The position numbers and the translations under genes are program-made. Under the pieces are notes generated by a model. That model worked only from the letters and a program-made list of their open reading frames with translations. It was not told where the DNA came from and made no database searches. From Limnochordaceae bacterium (GTDB lineage Bacteria; Bacillota; Limnochordia; Limnochordales; Geochordaceae), in the NCBI GenBank assembly GCA_014896295.1, contig JADBKR010000007.1, forward strand, positions 496,001 to 560,000: a stretch of 64,000 nt of DNA. Reading direction: 5' to 3'. Positions 28,722 to 36,952 of this stretch are shown here, piece by piece. The first letter of the stretch is position 1. Each line of letters opens with the position of its first letter.

Positions 28722-28750
28722 GACTCGAGGGGAGAAGGGACGAAGACACC

Positions 28751-30276
28751 GTGTCACGACACCCGGTCCGCGACTCGGCGGAGTTCAAGGAGCTACTGGA
28801 GCGGCTCGCGGTGGTGGACGACCTCGCCCGTGCCGCCGCGGTACTGCGCTGGGACATGGAGACGTACATGCCTCCCGGCGGTACCGGCAGCCGCTCGCAA
28901 CAGGTCGGCACCCTGCGCCGCCTCTCCCACCAACACTTCACCGATCCCCGGACGGGCGAGCTCCTGCACCGTCTGACGGGTGTGGTCCAGGACTTACCCT
29001 ACGACTCGTTCGAGGCGAGCCTGGTGCGGCGTGCGCTGCGCGACTACGAGCGGGCGACGCGAGTGCCCGCCCGGTTGGTGGGAGAGCTGGGCGAGGCGAC
29101 CGCCCTGGCGTCGCACGCATGGGCGCGCGCCCGATCGGCCAACGACTTCGCATCCTTCGCTCCGTACCTGGAGCGCAACCTGGCGCTCCTTCGCGAGCTG
29201 GCCGACCGGCTCGGATACGAGCAGCACCCCTACGACGCGCTGCTCGACGAGTACGAGCCGGGCATGCGGTTGTCGGATATCGAGCCGTTGTTCGAGAAGC
29301 TGCGGGACGCGCTGGTGCCTCTGGTGCAGGCCATCTCGGGGCGGGCGGGGATGGTGGACGATTCGTTGCTCCACCAGCCCTACGACGAACAGCGCCAGTG
29401 GCAGCTGACCCTGGAGGCCTTGAAGGCCATCGGCTACGACTTCGAGCGGGGGCGCCAGGACCGGTCGGCCCACCCCTTTACCACGACCCTTGGGTTCGGC
29501 GACGTGCGGCTCACCACCCGCATCGACCCCCAGGACTTCTCCTCCGCCCTCTTCTCGAGCATGCACGAGGGAGGCCACGCTCTTTACGAGCAAGGCATCC
29601 CCGAAGAGCTGGCCCGCACCCCCTGGGAGATGCCGCATCCCTCGGCACGCACGAGTCCCAGTCGCGCCTGTGGGAAAACGTGATCGGGCGCTCCCGGGAG
29701 TTCTGGCGCTTCTTCCTCCCCAAGGCGCAGGCCCTCTTCCCCGACCAGCTCGGAAAGGCCGACGTGGAGACCATCTACCGGGCGGTCAACCGGTCCCGTC
29801 CCAGCGAGGTCCGCACCGAAGCGGACGAGGTCACCTACAACCTCCACATCTTCCTGCGCCTGGAACTGGAAAAGGAGCTGCTGACCGGCCGCCTGGCCGT
29901 CAAGGAGCTCCCCGAGGCGTGGAACGCCAAGATGGAGAGCTACCTCGGCATCCGGCCGCGGGACGACGCGCACGGCGTCCTGCAGGACATCCACTGGTCC
30001 CAGGGCATGATCGGCTATTTCCCCACTTACGCCCTGGGCAACGTGTTGTCCGTGCAGTTCTTCGACCAGGCCAGGAGCGAACGCCCCGAGATCCTCGAGG
30101 CCGTCGCCCACGGCGAGTTCCAGCCGCTCTTGTCCTGGCTGCGGGAGCGCATCCACCGGCACGGGAGCAAGTTCACCCCCAAAGAGCTGGTCGAGCGGGT
30201 CACCGGCGGCCCCATCCGGGTGGAGCCGTACCTGGCCTACCTGCAGCGCAAGTACGCGGAGTTGTACGGGCTGTGA
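28751..30276 (+). CDS. M32 metallocarboxypeptidase (one frameshift)
   Basis: Thermostable carboxypeptidase Taq family, about 508 residues after correction, removing C-terminal amino acids from peptides. M32 motifs are all present: HEGGH zinc site (272-276), DVRLT, HESQSR (about 301-306), the IRxxAD equivalent VRTEADEV and GVLQDIHWSQG. The frame shifts at a run of five C (29619-29623): reading ARTP in the first frame continues as LGDAASLGTHESQ in the next only if one C is added. Everything else matches an active enzyme, so a base-calling error or very recent mutation is likely. GTG 28751 follows the regulator gene by 29 bp. Confidence 0.88.
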
Positions 30277-30306
30277 AAGGGCCCGGGAAGAAGGGCGGGA
30301 ACCGCC

Positions 30307-31269
30307 ATGCCGCTACGGGTGCCGGCACAGGTCCACATCGTCGAGGTGGGGCCACGGGACGGGCTGCAGATCGAGCCCCGTACCCTCTCCACCGCCGACA
30401 AGGTGGCGCTGATCGATCGGCTGTCCGGCTGCGGGGCGCTGGAGAAGATCGAGGCCGGCTCGTTCGTGCGGCCGGACCTGGTGCCCCAGATGGCCGACTC
30501 GCAGGAGGTGTTCCGGGCCATCCGCAGGCGGCCGCCCATCCGGTACATGGGGCTGGTCGGCAACAGCCGGGGAGCGGAGCGAGCGATCGAGGCCGGCGTG
30601 GACGAGATCGACTTCAGCGTGGCCGCCAGCGAGACGTTCAACCGGCGTAACGTGCGCAAGGGGATCGACGAGTCCCTGGAGGAGCTGCGGCGGATCGTGG
30701 CCCTGGCCGCTCCGGCCCGGGCACCGGCTCCGGCGGTGCCGGTGTGGGTCACGATCTCCACGGCGTTCGGCTGCCCGTACGAGGGAGAGGTACCTGCGGA
30801 TCGGGTGCTTCGGCTGGCGGAGGCGGCGCTGGAGGCGGGAGCCGCAGGCGTGGTGCTGGCCGATACGACCGGCATGGCTTACCCGACCCAGGTCGGAGAG
30901 CTGGTACGGCAGGCTGCCCGCCTGGCGGGGACCCCACGCCTCGGCCTCCACTTCCACAACACCCGCGGGGCGGGGCTGGCCAACGTGCTCGCCGCGTTGG
31001 ACGCAGGGGCCGTGAGGTTCGACGGCTCCATCGGGGGTATCGGCGGGTGTCCCTTCGCTCCCGGCGCGACGGGCAACGTGTGCACGGAGGACATGGTGCA
31101 CATGCTGCACGCCATGGGCGTCGAGACGGGCATCGACCTCTCGTGCCTCGTCGAGACGGCTCGGTGGCTGGAGGGCCTCCTGGGGCGCCCCCTGCCGGGG
31201 CAGGTGATGCGGGCCGGCCCCAGGAGCCGGCGCTATCCCGTGCCCGAGGAGCGGCCCCAGGCATGCTGA
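30307..31269 (+). CDS. Hydroxymethylglutaryl-CoA lyase family enzyme
   Basis: A 320-residue TIM-barrel lyase of the HMGL-like family, splitting HMG-CoA to acetyl-CoA and acetoacetate in leucine or ketone-body catabolism. The metal-binding start VGPRDGLQIE, the AGSFVRPDLVPQMAD loop, the HFHNTRGAG metal ligands and the HMGL signature GGIGGCPFAPGATGNV with its catalytic Cys are all present. It starts at ATG 30307 behind an AAGGGCGGGA ribosome-binding site and its stop overlaps the response-regulator ATG. A related aldolase acting on another 3-hydroxy-3-methyl acyl-CoA is possible. The upstream ScfR-like regulator fits acyl-CoA metabolism. Confidence 0.9.
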   Translation: MPLRVPAQVHIVEVGPRDGLQIEPRTLSTADKVALIDRLSGCGALEKIEAGSFVRPDLVPQMADSQEVFRAIRRRPPIRYMGLVGNSRGAERAIEAGVDEIDFSVAASETFNRRNVRKGIDESLEELRRIVALAAPARAPAPAVPVWVTISTAFGCPYEGEVPADRVLRLAEAALEAGAAGVVLADTTGMAYPTQVGELVRQAARLAGTPRLGLHFHNTRGAGLANVLAALDAGAVRFDGSIGGIGGCPFAPGATGNVCTEDMVHMLHAMGVETGIDLSCLVETARWLEGLLGRPLPGQVMRAGPRSRRYPVPEERPQAC

Positions 31270-31988
31270 GCACCGGCGGCGCGGGGCGGCTGCTGGTCGC
31301 CGATGACGAGCCGGATGTCGTCGACCTCGTGCGCATCTTCTTCGAACAGCAAGGGTGGCAGGTCGACGGGGCCGGCGACGGGCGCTCGGCGCTGGAGAAG
31401 GCCCGCAGCCGCCCGTACGACGCCATTCTCCTCGACGTCGCCATGCCCGGGATGGACGGCATGGCCCTTTGCCGGGAGCTGCGCGAGGCGGGCGTCGACG
31501 TCCCCATCCTCATGCTGACCGCCCGCGACGCCGACGCGGACAAGCTCAGGGGCTTCGGGGCGGGCGCCGACGACTACGTGACCAAGCCGTTCAGCCCGGT
31601 AGAGCTGGTGGCCCGGGTCGGCGCGCACGTCCGGCGCTACCGCCGGTTCCGGGAGCAGGGCCGGCACGCCCTGCGCTTCGCCGGCCTCGTCATCGACCCC
31701 GCGGCCCGCCAGGTGTGGAAGGACGGGCAGGAGGTGGCGCTCACGCCCCGGGAGTTCGACCTGCTCCTCTTCCTGGCCCGCCACCCCCATCAGGTCTTCA
31801 CCCGGGAGCAGCTGTTCGAGGCCGTCTGGGGCGAGCGCTACCTGGAGGCGGACTCCAACACGGTGACGGTGCACATCCGCCGGCTGCGGTCACGGTTGGG
31901 GGACGACCCCTCCGGCGGGGCCATCATCCGGACGGTGTGGGGGGTCGGGTACCGCTTCGAGCCCCCGGGGGGAGCCGGCCGGTCGTGA
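31263..31988 (+). CDS. OmpR/PhoB-family response regulator
   Basis: A 241-residue two-component regulator. Receiver domain 1-125: acidic pair DDE (14-16), phosphoacceptor Asp58 in LLDVAMPGMDG, Thr in MLTARD and Lys108 in VTKPFSP. C-terminal winged helix 145-235: LTPREFDLLLFLARHPHQVFTREQL, SNTVTVHIRRLRSRLG and TVWGVGYRF. ATG 31263 overlaps the upstream lyase stop (ATGCTGA), and its own stop overlaps the kinase start (GTGA), so the three are translationally coupled. Likely targets are the ABC-transporter genes 1.1 kb downstream. Confidence 0.95.
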   Translation: MLSTGGAGRLLVADDEPDVVDLVRIFFEQQGWQVDGAGDGRSALEKARSRPYDAILLDVAMPGMDGMALCRELREAGVDVPILMLTARDADADKLRGFGAGADDYVTKPFSPVELVARVGAHVRRYRRFREQGRHALRFAGLVIDPAARQVWKDGQEVALTPREFDLLLFLARHPHQVFTREQLFEAVWGERYLEADSNTVTVHIRRLRSRLGDDPSGGAIIRTVWGVGYRFEPPGGAGRS

Positions 31989-32971
31989 CCGCGCCATGGG
32001 CTCCGGCAGAGTGGCCGGTGGCCTGGTGGCCCACCGCGGCCCTGGGCGTCGGCTTGGCCACGGCCATCGGGTGGGGATGGTGGGCGCACCGGAGGGCCAG
32101 GGCGCTCGACCGCATGCTGGAACACCTGCGCGCCGTCGTCGACGAGCTGGCCGAAGGCCACCTGTGGGCCCGGGCGTTCAGGGAGTCCGGCTCGACCGTG
32201 GCGGCGGAGCGGCTGGCCTCCTCGCTCAATGCCCTGGCGCGCCGGCTCCAGGATGCGCAAATCCGCAGGCACCGCCAGGATGAAGCCTACCGGCGCCTGG
32301 TGGCCGACCTGTCCCACGACCTTCGTACGCCGCTCACCTCCATCATCGGCTACGTGGAAGCGCTCCGGACCGGAGCGGGCCACGATCCCGCCCGGTATCT
32401 GGAGATCGTGGCGGCCCGGTCCGTCGCCCTGGTACGGCTCGTCGACGACCTGCTCTTTCTGACGCGCCTCGAGGCAGGCGACCAGGTGACACGGCCGGAG
32501 CCTTCCGACCTATCGGAGCTGGTGCGCCGGGCGTGCGAGCCCTTCCAGGACCAGTTTGCGGCCAAAGCGATCCGGTTCGCTCTCGACCTTCCGCCCGGCC
32601 CCGCTCCGGCCGTGGTCGACCGCACCGCCGTCGCGCGGATCCTCGCCAACCTCCTGCAAAACGCCCTGCATCACGCAGGCCCCGTCCGCCACGTCTGCGT
32701 GCGGCTCGCCCGGGCGGCCACGGTGCCCGCAGGCGAACCGCCCGGGGCAGGCGCCTGGGTCCTCGAGGTGGCCAACGACGGCGATCCCATCCCTGCGGAC
32801 GAGCTCCCGTACGTCTTCGAGCGGGGCTTCCGGGGCGAGCAGAGCCGCGGCAGCGGCCTGGGTCTGGCCATCGTCCGCATGCTGGCCGAGGCCCACGGCG
32901 GGCGGGCCGAGGTGGAAAGCGGCCCCGAAGAGCGGCGCACCCTCTTCCGGGTCCACCTCCCCGCGCCGTAA
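31985..32971 (+). CDS. Sensor histidine kinase with a single N-terminal membrane helix
   Basis: A 328-residue kinase. One hydrophobic segment (about 14-33) with no external loop of any size, then a HAMP-like linker, HisKA with His111 in DLSHDLRTPLTS, and HATPase_c: N-box ILANLLQNALHHAG, G1 region EVANDGDPI, F-box YVFERGF and G2 GSGLGLAIV. The absence of an extracytoplasmic domain suggests sensing in the membrane or through a partner such as the ABC transporter, as known for BceS-type kinases of Firmicutes. GTG 31985 overlaps the regulator stop by four bases. The ABC genes start 129 bp later. Confidence 0.92.
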   Translation: MTAPWAPAEWPVAWWPTAALGVGLATAIGWGWWAHRRARALDRMLEHLRAVVDELAEGHLWARAFRESGSTVAAERLASSLNALARRLQDAQIRRHRQDEAYRRLVADLSHDLRTPLTSIIGYVEALRTGAGHDPARYLEIVAARSVALVRLVDDLLFLTRLEAGDQVTRPEPSDLSELVRRACEPFQDQFAAKAIRFALDLPPGPAPAVVDRTAVARILANLLQNALHHAGPVRHVCVRLARAATVPAGEPPGAGAWVLEVANDGDPIPADELPYVFERGFRGEQSRGSGLGLAIVRMLAEAHGGRAEVESGPEERRTLFRVHLPAP

Positions 32972-33100
32972 GAGTTCGTTCATCTTCTCGACCCCGGGGG
33001 TTAAGGGCTTCCGGATAGGCTGAGCCTCGCAGGGCTGCCCGGTCAACCCACAGGCAGGGCTCTTGCACCGGTAGCCCATGAGCCGAAAGGATGGGCCTGC

Positions 33101-34159
33101 GTGAGCGAGTATCGGGTCAGTATGCGGCCGCCAGAGCCGGCGCCAAGCGCCCGGTTCCCGGGCGAAGACCGCCGCGGACGGGATACGGCGCCCGCCGCGG
33201 AGACGATCGTCGAGGCGCGAGGGCTGGCAAAGCGCTACGGCAAGCAGTATGCCCTCGAGGAAGCGACGCTGACGGTGCGTCGCGGGGACATCTACGGCTT
33301 CCTGGGGCGCAACGGCGCCGGCAAGACCACCACGATCCGCATCCTGCTGGGGCTCGTGCATGCCACCCGCGGAGAAGCCTACCTCTTCGGACAGCGCATG
33401 TACCCCGGCCACCAGGCGCTGCTGCGCCGGGTGGGCGTGGTCATGGAGCAGCCCGGCTTCTACCCCAACCTGACCGCCTACGAGAACCTGGCGCTCCACG
33501 CCCGCATGCTCGGCCTGCCGAAGGAGCGCCAGGATCCCGTCGCGCGCGCCCTGTCGCTCGTAGGGATGGACGACATGTCCAGCCGCCTGCTGAAGGGCTT
33601 CTCCCAGGGGGAGCGCCAGCGCCTGGCCCTGGCCCGGGCGCTGTTGCACGAGCCGGAGCTATTGGTGCTGGACGAGCCGACCAACGGCCTCGACCCCTAC
33701 GCCATCCGCGACCTGCGGGAGCTGCTCCGGCGCCTCCACCGAGAACGCGGTCTCACCATCTTCATCTCCAGCCACATCCTCGCCGAGGTCCAGAAGCTGT
33801 GTACCCGCATCGGGATCATCCACGAGGGCCGGGTGGTGGAGGAGATCGGGCTCACCGAGCTTCGCCGCCGCAGCCGCCGCTACCTGGAGATCGAGGTGAC
33901 CGACGCCCCCAAGACCGCCTGGGTGCTCGAGAACGAGCTCGGCATCTCCGACTTCCTGGTCATCGACGCCTCCACCGTGCACGTGTTCGACGCACCCGAC
34001 CCGGCCCTGCTGCAGGAGCATCCGGAGGTCGTCACGGAGGCCCTCGTCCGACACGGGGTCGGCGTGCGGCGCATGGCCTTCGGGCAGGACTCCCTGGAAC
34101 AGCACTTCATCCGGGTGACGGGAGGGCACAACGTCGATGATCTCGCCGGTCTCCGCTGA
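33101..34159 (+). CDS. ABC exporter ATPase, bacitracin/lantibiotic-type
   Basis: A 352-residue ATPase. After about 33 disordered residues comes the ABC domain: Walker A GRNGAGKTTT (about 69-78), Q-loop VVMEQPGFYPNLTAYENL, signature FSQGERQRLALARALL, Walker B LLVLDEPTNGLDP and H-loop SSHILAEV. The C-terminal part (EEIGLTELRRRSRRYLEIEV onwards) is the accessory domain of BcrA/CcmA-like exporters. GTG 33101 has AAAGG 10 bases upstream. It overlaps the permease start by 23 bp and follows the two-component genes, an arrangement typical of peptide-antibiotic resistance or envelope-stress modules. The substrate is not known. Confidence 0.9.
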   Translation: MSEYRVSMRPPEPAPSARFPGEDRRGRDTAPAAETIVEARGLAKRYGKQYALEEATLTVRRGDIYGFLGRNGAGKTTTIRILLGLVHATRGEAYLFGQRMYPGHQALLRRVGVVMEQPGFYPNLTAYENLALHARMLGLPKERQDPVARALSLVGMDDMSSRLLKGFSQGERQRLALARALLHEPELLVLDEPTNGLDPYAIRDLRELLRRLHRERGLTIFISSHILAEVQKLCTRIGIIHEGRVVEEIGLTELRRRSRRYLEIEVTDAPKTAWVLENELGISDFLVIDASTVHVFDAPDPALLQEHPEVVTEALVRHGVGVRRMAFGQDSLEQHFIRVTGGHNVDDLAGLR

Positions 34160-34922
34160 ACTCATGAAGCTGCGCCGCCACAGCATCCTCTGGCTCGGGG
34201 CCTTGGGGGCAGTGGTGCCCGTCGTGCTCGACGTGGCCTGGTACTACGCAGCGCGCGGCCGCTTCGACATGTCGGCCGAGACGTTCGTCAGGCAGGCGGT
34301 GTTCACCGTAGCGCTCCTCGAGGGCCCCGCGGGGGCGGCCATCATCGGCACGATGCTGTTCGGGCGGGAGTACACGGAACGGACGCTCCCCAATCTGCTC
34401 GCCTCGGCCGTACCCCGGTCCGTGTGGGTGGGTGCCAAATGGATCGCGCTGGCCATTGTGGGGTTGGGCATCCTGATGAGCAGCTGGGCACTCACCCTGG
34501 GTACGACGGCGCTCGTCATGGGCACCCGGCCGCTGACGCCCGGCCTCGTGCTCGGAAGCCTGGCCGCTTACGCCGCCGCGGCGTTCGCGCTTTACGGCAC
34601 GAGCGCCATCGCGGTGGGCCTCACGCTGGCTACCCGCAACCAGATGGCCGGCGTCGGGTGGGGAGTAGCAGCCACCATGGCGGCCGTCGTCGGCATCAAC
34701 TCCAAGTATGCGATCCTGTTTCCGGGCTCCGTGCCCTGGATCGCCGGGGCCCTTGCCTTCGAGGCCGTATCCCCGTCTCTGGCCCAAGGCCCCCGCTTGG
34801 CCGCTCAGTTTGCCTGGACGGGCATCTCTCCTGCCCTCACGGTTACGCTGATCACCCTGACCGTGTGGGTCGCGGGGGTGGCCTTCTCCCTGTGGCACGT
34901 GCACCGCGCCGACTTCCCCTGA
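34137..34922 (+). CDS. ABC-2 type permease
   Basis: A 261-residue membrane protein with six predicted helices and the ABC-2 pattern: an N-terminal cytoplasmic MISPVSAELMKLRRHSILWL coupling region, GREYTERTLPNLLASAVPRSVWVGAKWIAL after helix 2 (the conserved FxxExxxxT-like element), and later helices around LVLGSLAAYAAAAFALYG and GVGWGVAATMAAVVG. It is translationally coupled to the ATPase (23-bp overlap) and pairs with it as exporter. A GC hairpin follows its stop before the convergent macro-domain gene. Confidence 0.88.
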   Translation: MISPVSAELMKLRRHSILWLGALGAVVPVVLDVAWYYAARGRFDMSAETFVRQAVFTVALLEGPAGAAIIGTMLFGREYTERTLPNLLASAVPRSVWVGAKWIALAIVGLGILMSSWALTLGTTALVMGTRPLTPGLVLGSLAAYAAAAFALYGTSAIAVGLTLATRNQMAGVGWGVAATMAAVVGINSKYAILFPGSVPWIAGALAFEAVSPSLAQGPRLAAQFAWTGISPALTVTLITLTVWVAGVAFSLWHVHRADFP

Positions 34923-34943
34923 CCCCTCGCGTGCGGCCCCTGC

Positions 34944-34978
34944 GGCAGCCCCGGCACGACCCGGTGGCCGGGGCTGCC
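34944..34978. terminator. Hairpin between ABC permease and macro-domain genes
   Basis: An 11-bp perfect stem (34944-34954 with 34968-34978) and 13-base loop between convergent genes. No T run is present on either strand. Confidence 0.55.
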
Positions 34979-34997
34979 CCGCCGCGCTTGCCGCCCG

Positions 34998-35564
34998 TCA
35001 GGGGGCCATGAGCCGCCGGTACACCTCGAAGTCCCCCCGGGTGAACAGTACGAAGCGGACCTCCTCGAGCGACAGGGGTCCCACGGCCTTCCTCTGCACG
35101 ATGAAGTCCCGCACCGCCGCAAGAGCTACCGGTGCCGCCTCCTCGATGGGGTAACCGTAGGCGCCCGTGCTGATGGACGGGAACGCCACCGTGCGCAGGC
35201 CCTTGCGGGCTGCGATCGCCAGGGAGTTGCGGTACGCCGAACGCAGCACCTCCGGCTCACCCCGGCCACCGCCTCGCCAGACGGGCCCGACCGTGTGGAT
35301 GACGTAGCGCGCCAGGAGCCTGCCCCCGGTGGTCGCGACGGCCTGTCCCGGCGGCAACGGCCCCTGCTCTTGCACGATCGCCTTGCACGCTTCGAGGATC
35401 GCCGGCCCCCCTGCCCGGTGGATGGCCCCGTCGACCCCTCCGCCCCCCATCAGGCTCGAGTTGGCGGCGTTGACGATGGCGTCGACGTCCTGCCGGGTGA
35501 TGTCACCCTGCACGGCGACGAGGCGCACCCCCTGCTCCACCAGGGTCACCTGCTCCACGAGCAT
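34998..35564 (-). CDS. Macro-domain protein (O-acetyl-ADP-ribose deacetylase type)
   Basis: A 188-residue single macro domain binding or hydrolysing ADP-ribose derivatives. Seen: QGDITRQDVDAIVNAANSSL with the catalytic Asn/Asp region, GGGGVDGAIHRAGG, HTVGPVWRGG and AFPSISTGAYGYPIEEAA, as in MacroD/YmdB enzymes. The ATG 35564 start is followed by a short TLVEQGVRL strand. It is a stand-alone gene with no ADP-ribosyltransferase or sirtuin next to it in the window. A role in clearing O-acetyl-ADP-ribose or reversing ADP-ribosylation is by family only. Confidence 0.92.
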   Translation of the reverse strand: MLVEQVTLVEQGVRLVAVQGDITRQDVDAIVNAANSSLMGGGGVDGAIHRAGGPAILEACKAIVQEQGPLPPGQAVATTGGRLLARYVIHTVGPVWRGGGRGEPEVLRSAYRNSLAIAARKGLRTVAFPSISTGAYGYPIEEAAPVALAAVRDFIVQRKAVGPLSLEEVRFVLFTRGDFEVYRRLMAP

Positions 35565-35653
35565 CCCCTCCCCGCCCGTCAGCGCCGTGCTCGCGACCTT
35601 CCGATCGCTCCCTTCTCATATCCTACCGCCCACCTCCTGGCGAAAAGAGGGGG

Positions 35654-36508
35654 GTGGCTCGGGTCGACGAAGACGTGGCCCGACGACAGACCGCAAGGCG
35701 AAAAGCCAGGGGGGCTCGCCGTGACGCCAGTGGAGAAACTGCTGGTGGCGCTGCCGTGAGCGTGGGCCGGGCGGCGCTACGCTGGGCCTGGATGGTGGCC
35801 GGCATGACGGTCATCACCCTGGGTATCCGGATGCAGGTGCTGGCCGAGCTGGGCCTCGGGCCCTGGGACGTGCTGCACATGGGCCTCAGCCTGCGCACGC
35901 CCCTCACGTTCGGGCAGGCGAGCCAGGTGGTCGGCGCCGTTCTGGTGGTGGCCGCCCTGGCGCTGGGAGAGGTGCCCCGTGCCGGCACCCTCCTCAACAT
36001 GTGGTACGTGGGGGCACTCTACGACGTGGTCGAGGCGAAAGGATGGTTCCCGCCTCCCGTGTCCGTGCCCATGCGGTGGGCCTATCTCGTAGGAGGGGTG
36101 CTGCTGTTGGCCTGCGGTTCGGCCTGGTACTTGTCGGCCCGGCTCGGCTCAGGGCCCCGCGACGGCATGATGCTGGCGCTGGCCCGCCGCCTGCACCGGG
36201 CCCGCTCCGGCCGGGACGAGCCGGCCGGCTCTCCCGGTGCGGCCCGGCATGCCGGCGTCGTGCGAGGGCTGCTCGAGGGCGCGGCGACCCTGGCCGGTTA
36301 CGTCCTCGGTGGGCCGGTGGGAGCCGGCACCATCGCGGCCGCGGCCCTCATCGGGCCGAGCATGGCCTTCTTCCTGCCGCGCTTTGCCTTCACCGGGCGG
36401 TGGTGGCCCGCACCGGAGGCCCGCCTGCGAGCTCCGGCCGTCGTCGCTGCCGGCTCGCAGGTGCCCCAGGAGAGCACCCGGCGGGCATGGGAGCCGAGCC
36501 GGCGATGA
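35654..36508 (+). CDS. YczE/YyaS-like integral membrane protein
   Basis: A 284-residue protein with about six membrane helices. LGIRMQVLAELGLGPWDVLHMGLS, FGQASQVVGAVLVVAALALGEVPRAGTLLNM and SARLGSGPRDGMMLALARRL match the YczE family, whose B. subtilis member is needed for surfactin production in an unknown way. GTG 35654 has AAGAGGGGG close upstream; GTG 35757 would remove an Arg-rich, probably unstructured leader. Its last codons overlap the DUF559 start (ATGA). The C-terminal 40 residues are polar and variable. Confidence 0.82.
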   Translation: MARVDEDVARRQTARRKARGARRDASGETAGGAAVSVGRAALRWAWMVAGMTVITLGIRMQVLAELGLGPWDVLHMGLSLRTPLTFGQASQVVGAVLVVAALALGEVPRAGTLLNMWYVGALYDVVEAKGWFPPPVSVPMRWAYLVGGVLLLACGSAWYLSARLGSGPRDGMMLALARRLHRARSGRDEPAGSPGAARHAGVVRGLLEGAATLAGYVLGGPVGAGTIAAAALIGPSMAFFLPRFAFTGRWWPAPEARLRAPAVVAAGSQVPQESTRRAWEPSRR

Positions 36509-36921
36509 AGGCCGGAGGGCATGGCCACCCGCCGCCGGAGGAGTCGTTCTTCGAGGAGCGCCTGCGTGAGCTTCAGGGCAGGGGCCGGCATGCCGCCCAC
36601 CCGGCCCCGGACCACCAGGCGCATCACATGGAGGACCGTCTCGCCGGCCTGCTCCACAAGGCGGGGCTCGGGCCTTTCCGCCGGAGGGTGGTGCTCGGGG
36701 GCTGGGAGGTCGACTTCCTCTTCGAGCGCTCCCGCCTCGTCGTGGAGCTGGACGGCTTCGTCCACCTGGCCGCGCCGATTCGGGAGAAAGACCGGCTCAA
36801 GGACCGGTCTCTCGCGGCGCTCGGTTACCGGGTGCTCCACGTGGAAAACGCCGAACTGCGGGCCGCCCCCGACCAGGTGCTCCGCCGCATCCGGCAGGCC
36901 CTGGGCCGCCAGGGCCCGTAG
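36505..36921 (+). CDS. DUF559 endonuclease-like protein
   Basis: A 138-residue protein whose C-terminal 75 residues fit the PD-(D/E)XK-like DUF559 fold related to Vsr mismatch endonuclease: GPFRRRVVLGGWEVDFLFE (Asp of the core), RLVVELDGFVH (Glu-x-Asp), REKDRLKDRSLAALGYRVLHVENAEL and a final helix. The start ATG 36505 overlaps the membrane-protein stop by four bases, so they are co-translated. No DNA methyltransferase or restriction gene is nearby, so it is not obviously part of a restriction system. The DNA-repair or nuclease role is by family. Confidence 0.82.
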   Translation: MKAGGHGHPPPEESFFEERLRELQGRGRHAAHPAPDHQAHHMEDRLAGLLHKAGLGPFRRRVVLGGWEVDFLFERSRLVVELDGFVHLAAPIREKDRLKDRSLAALGYRVLHVENAELRAAPDQVLRRIRQALGRQGP

Positions 36922-36952
36922 GGCACCCGTCCCTGCCTCTCCGCCTGGTCTT

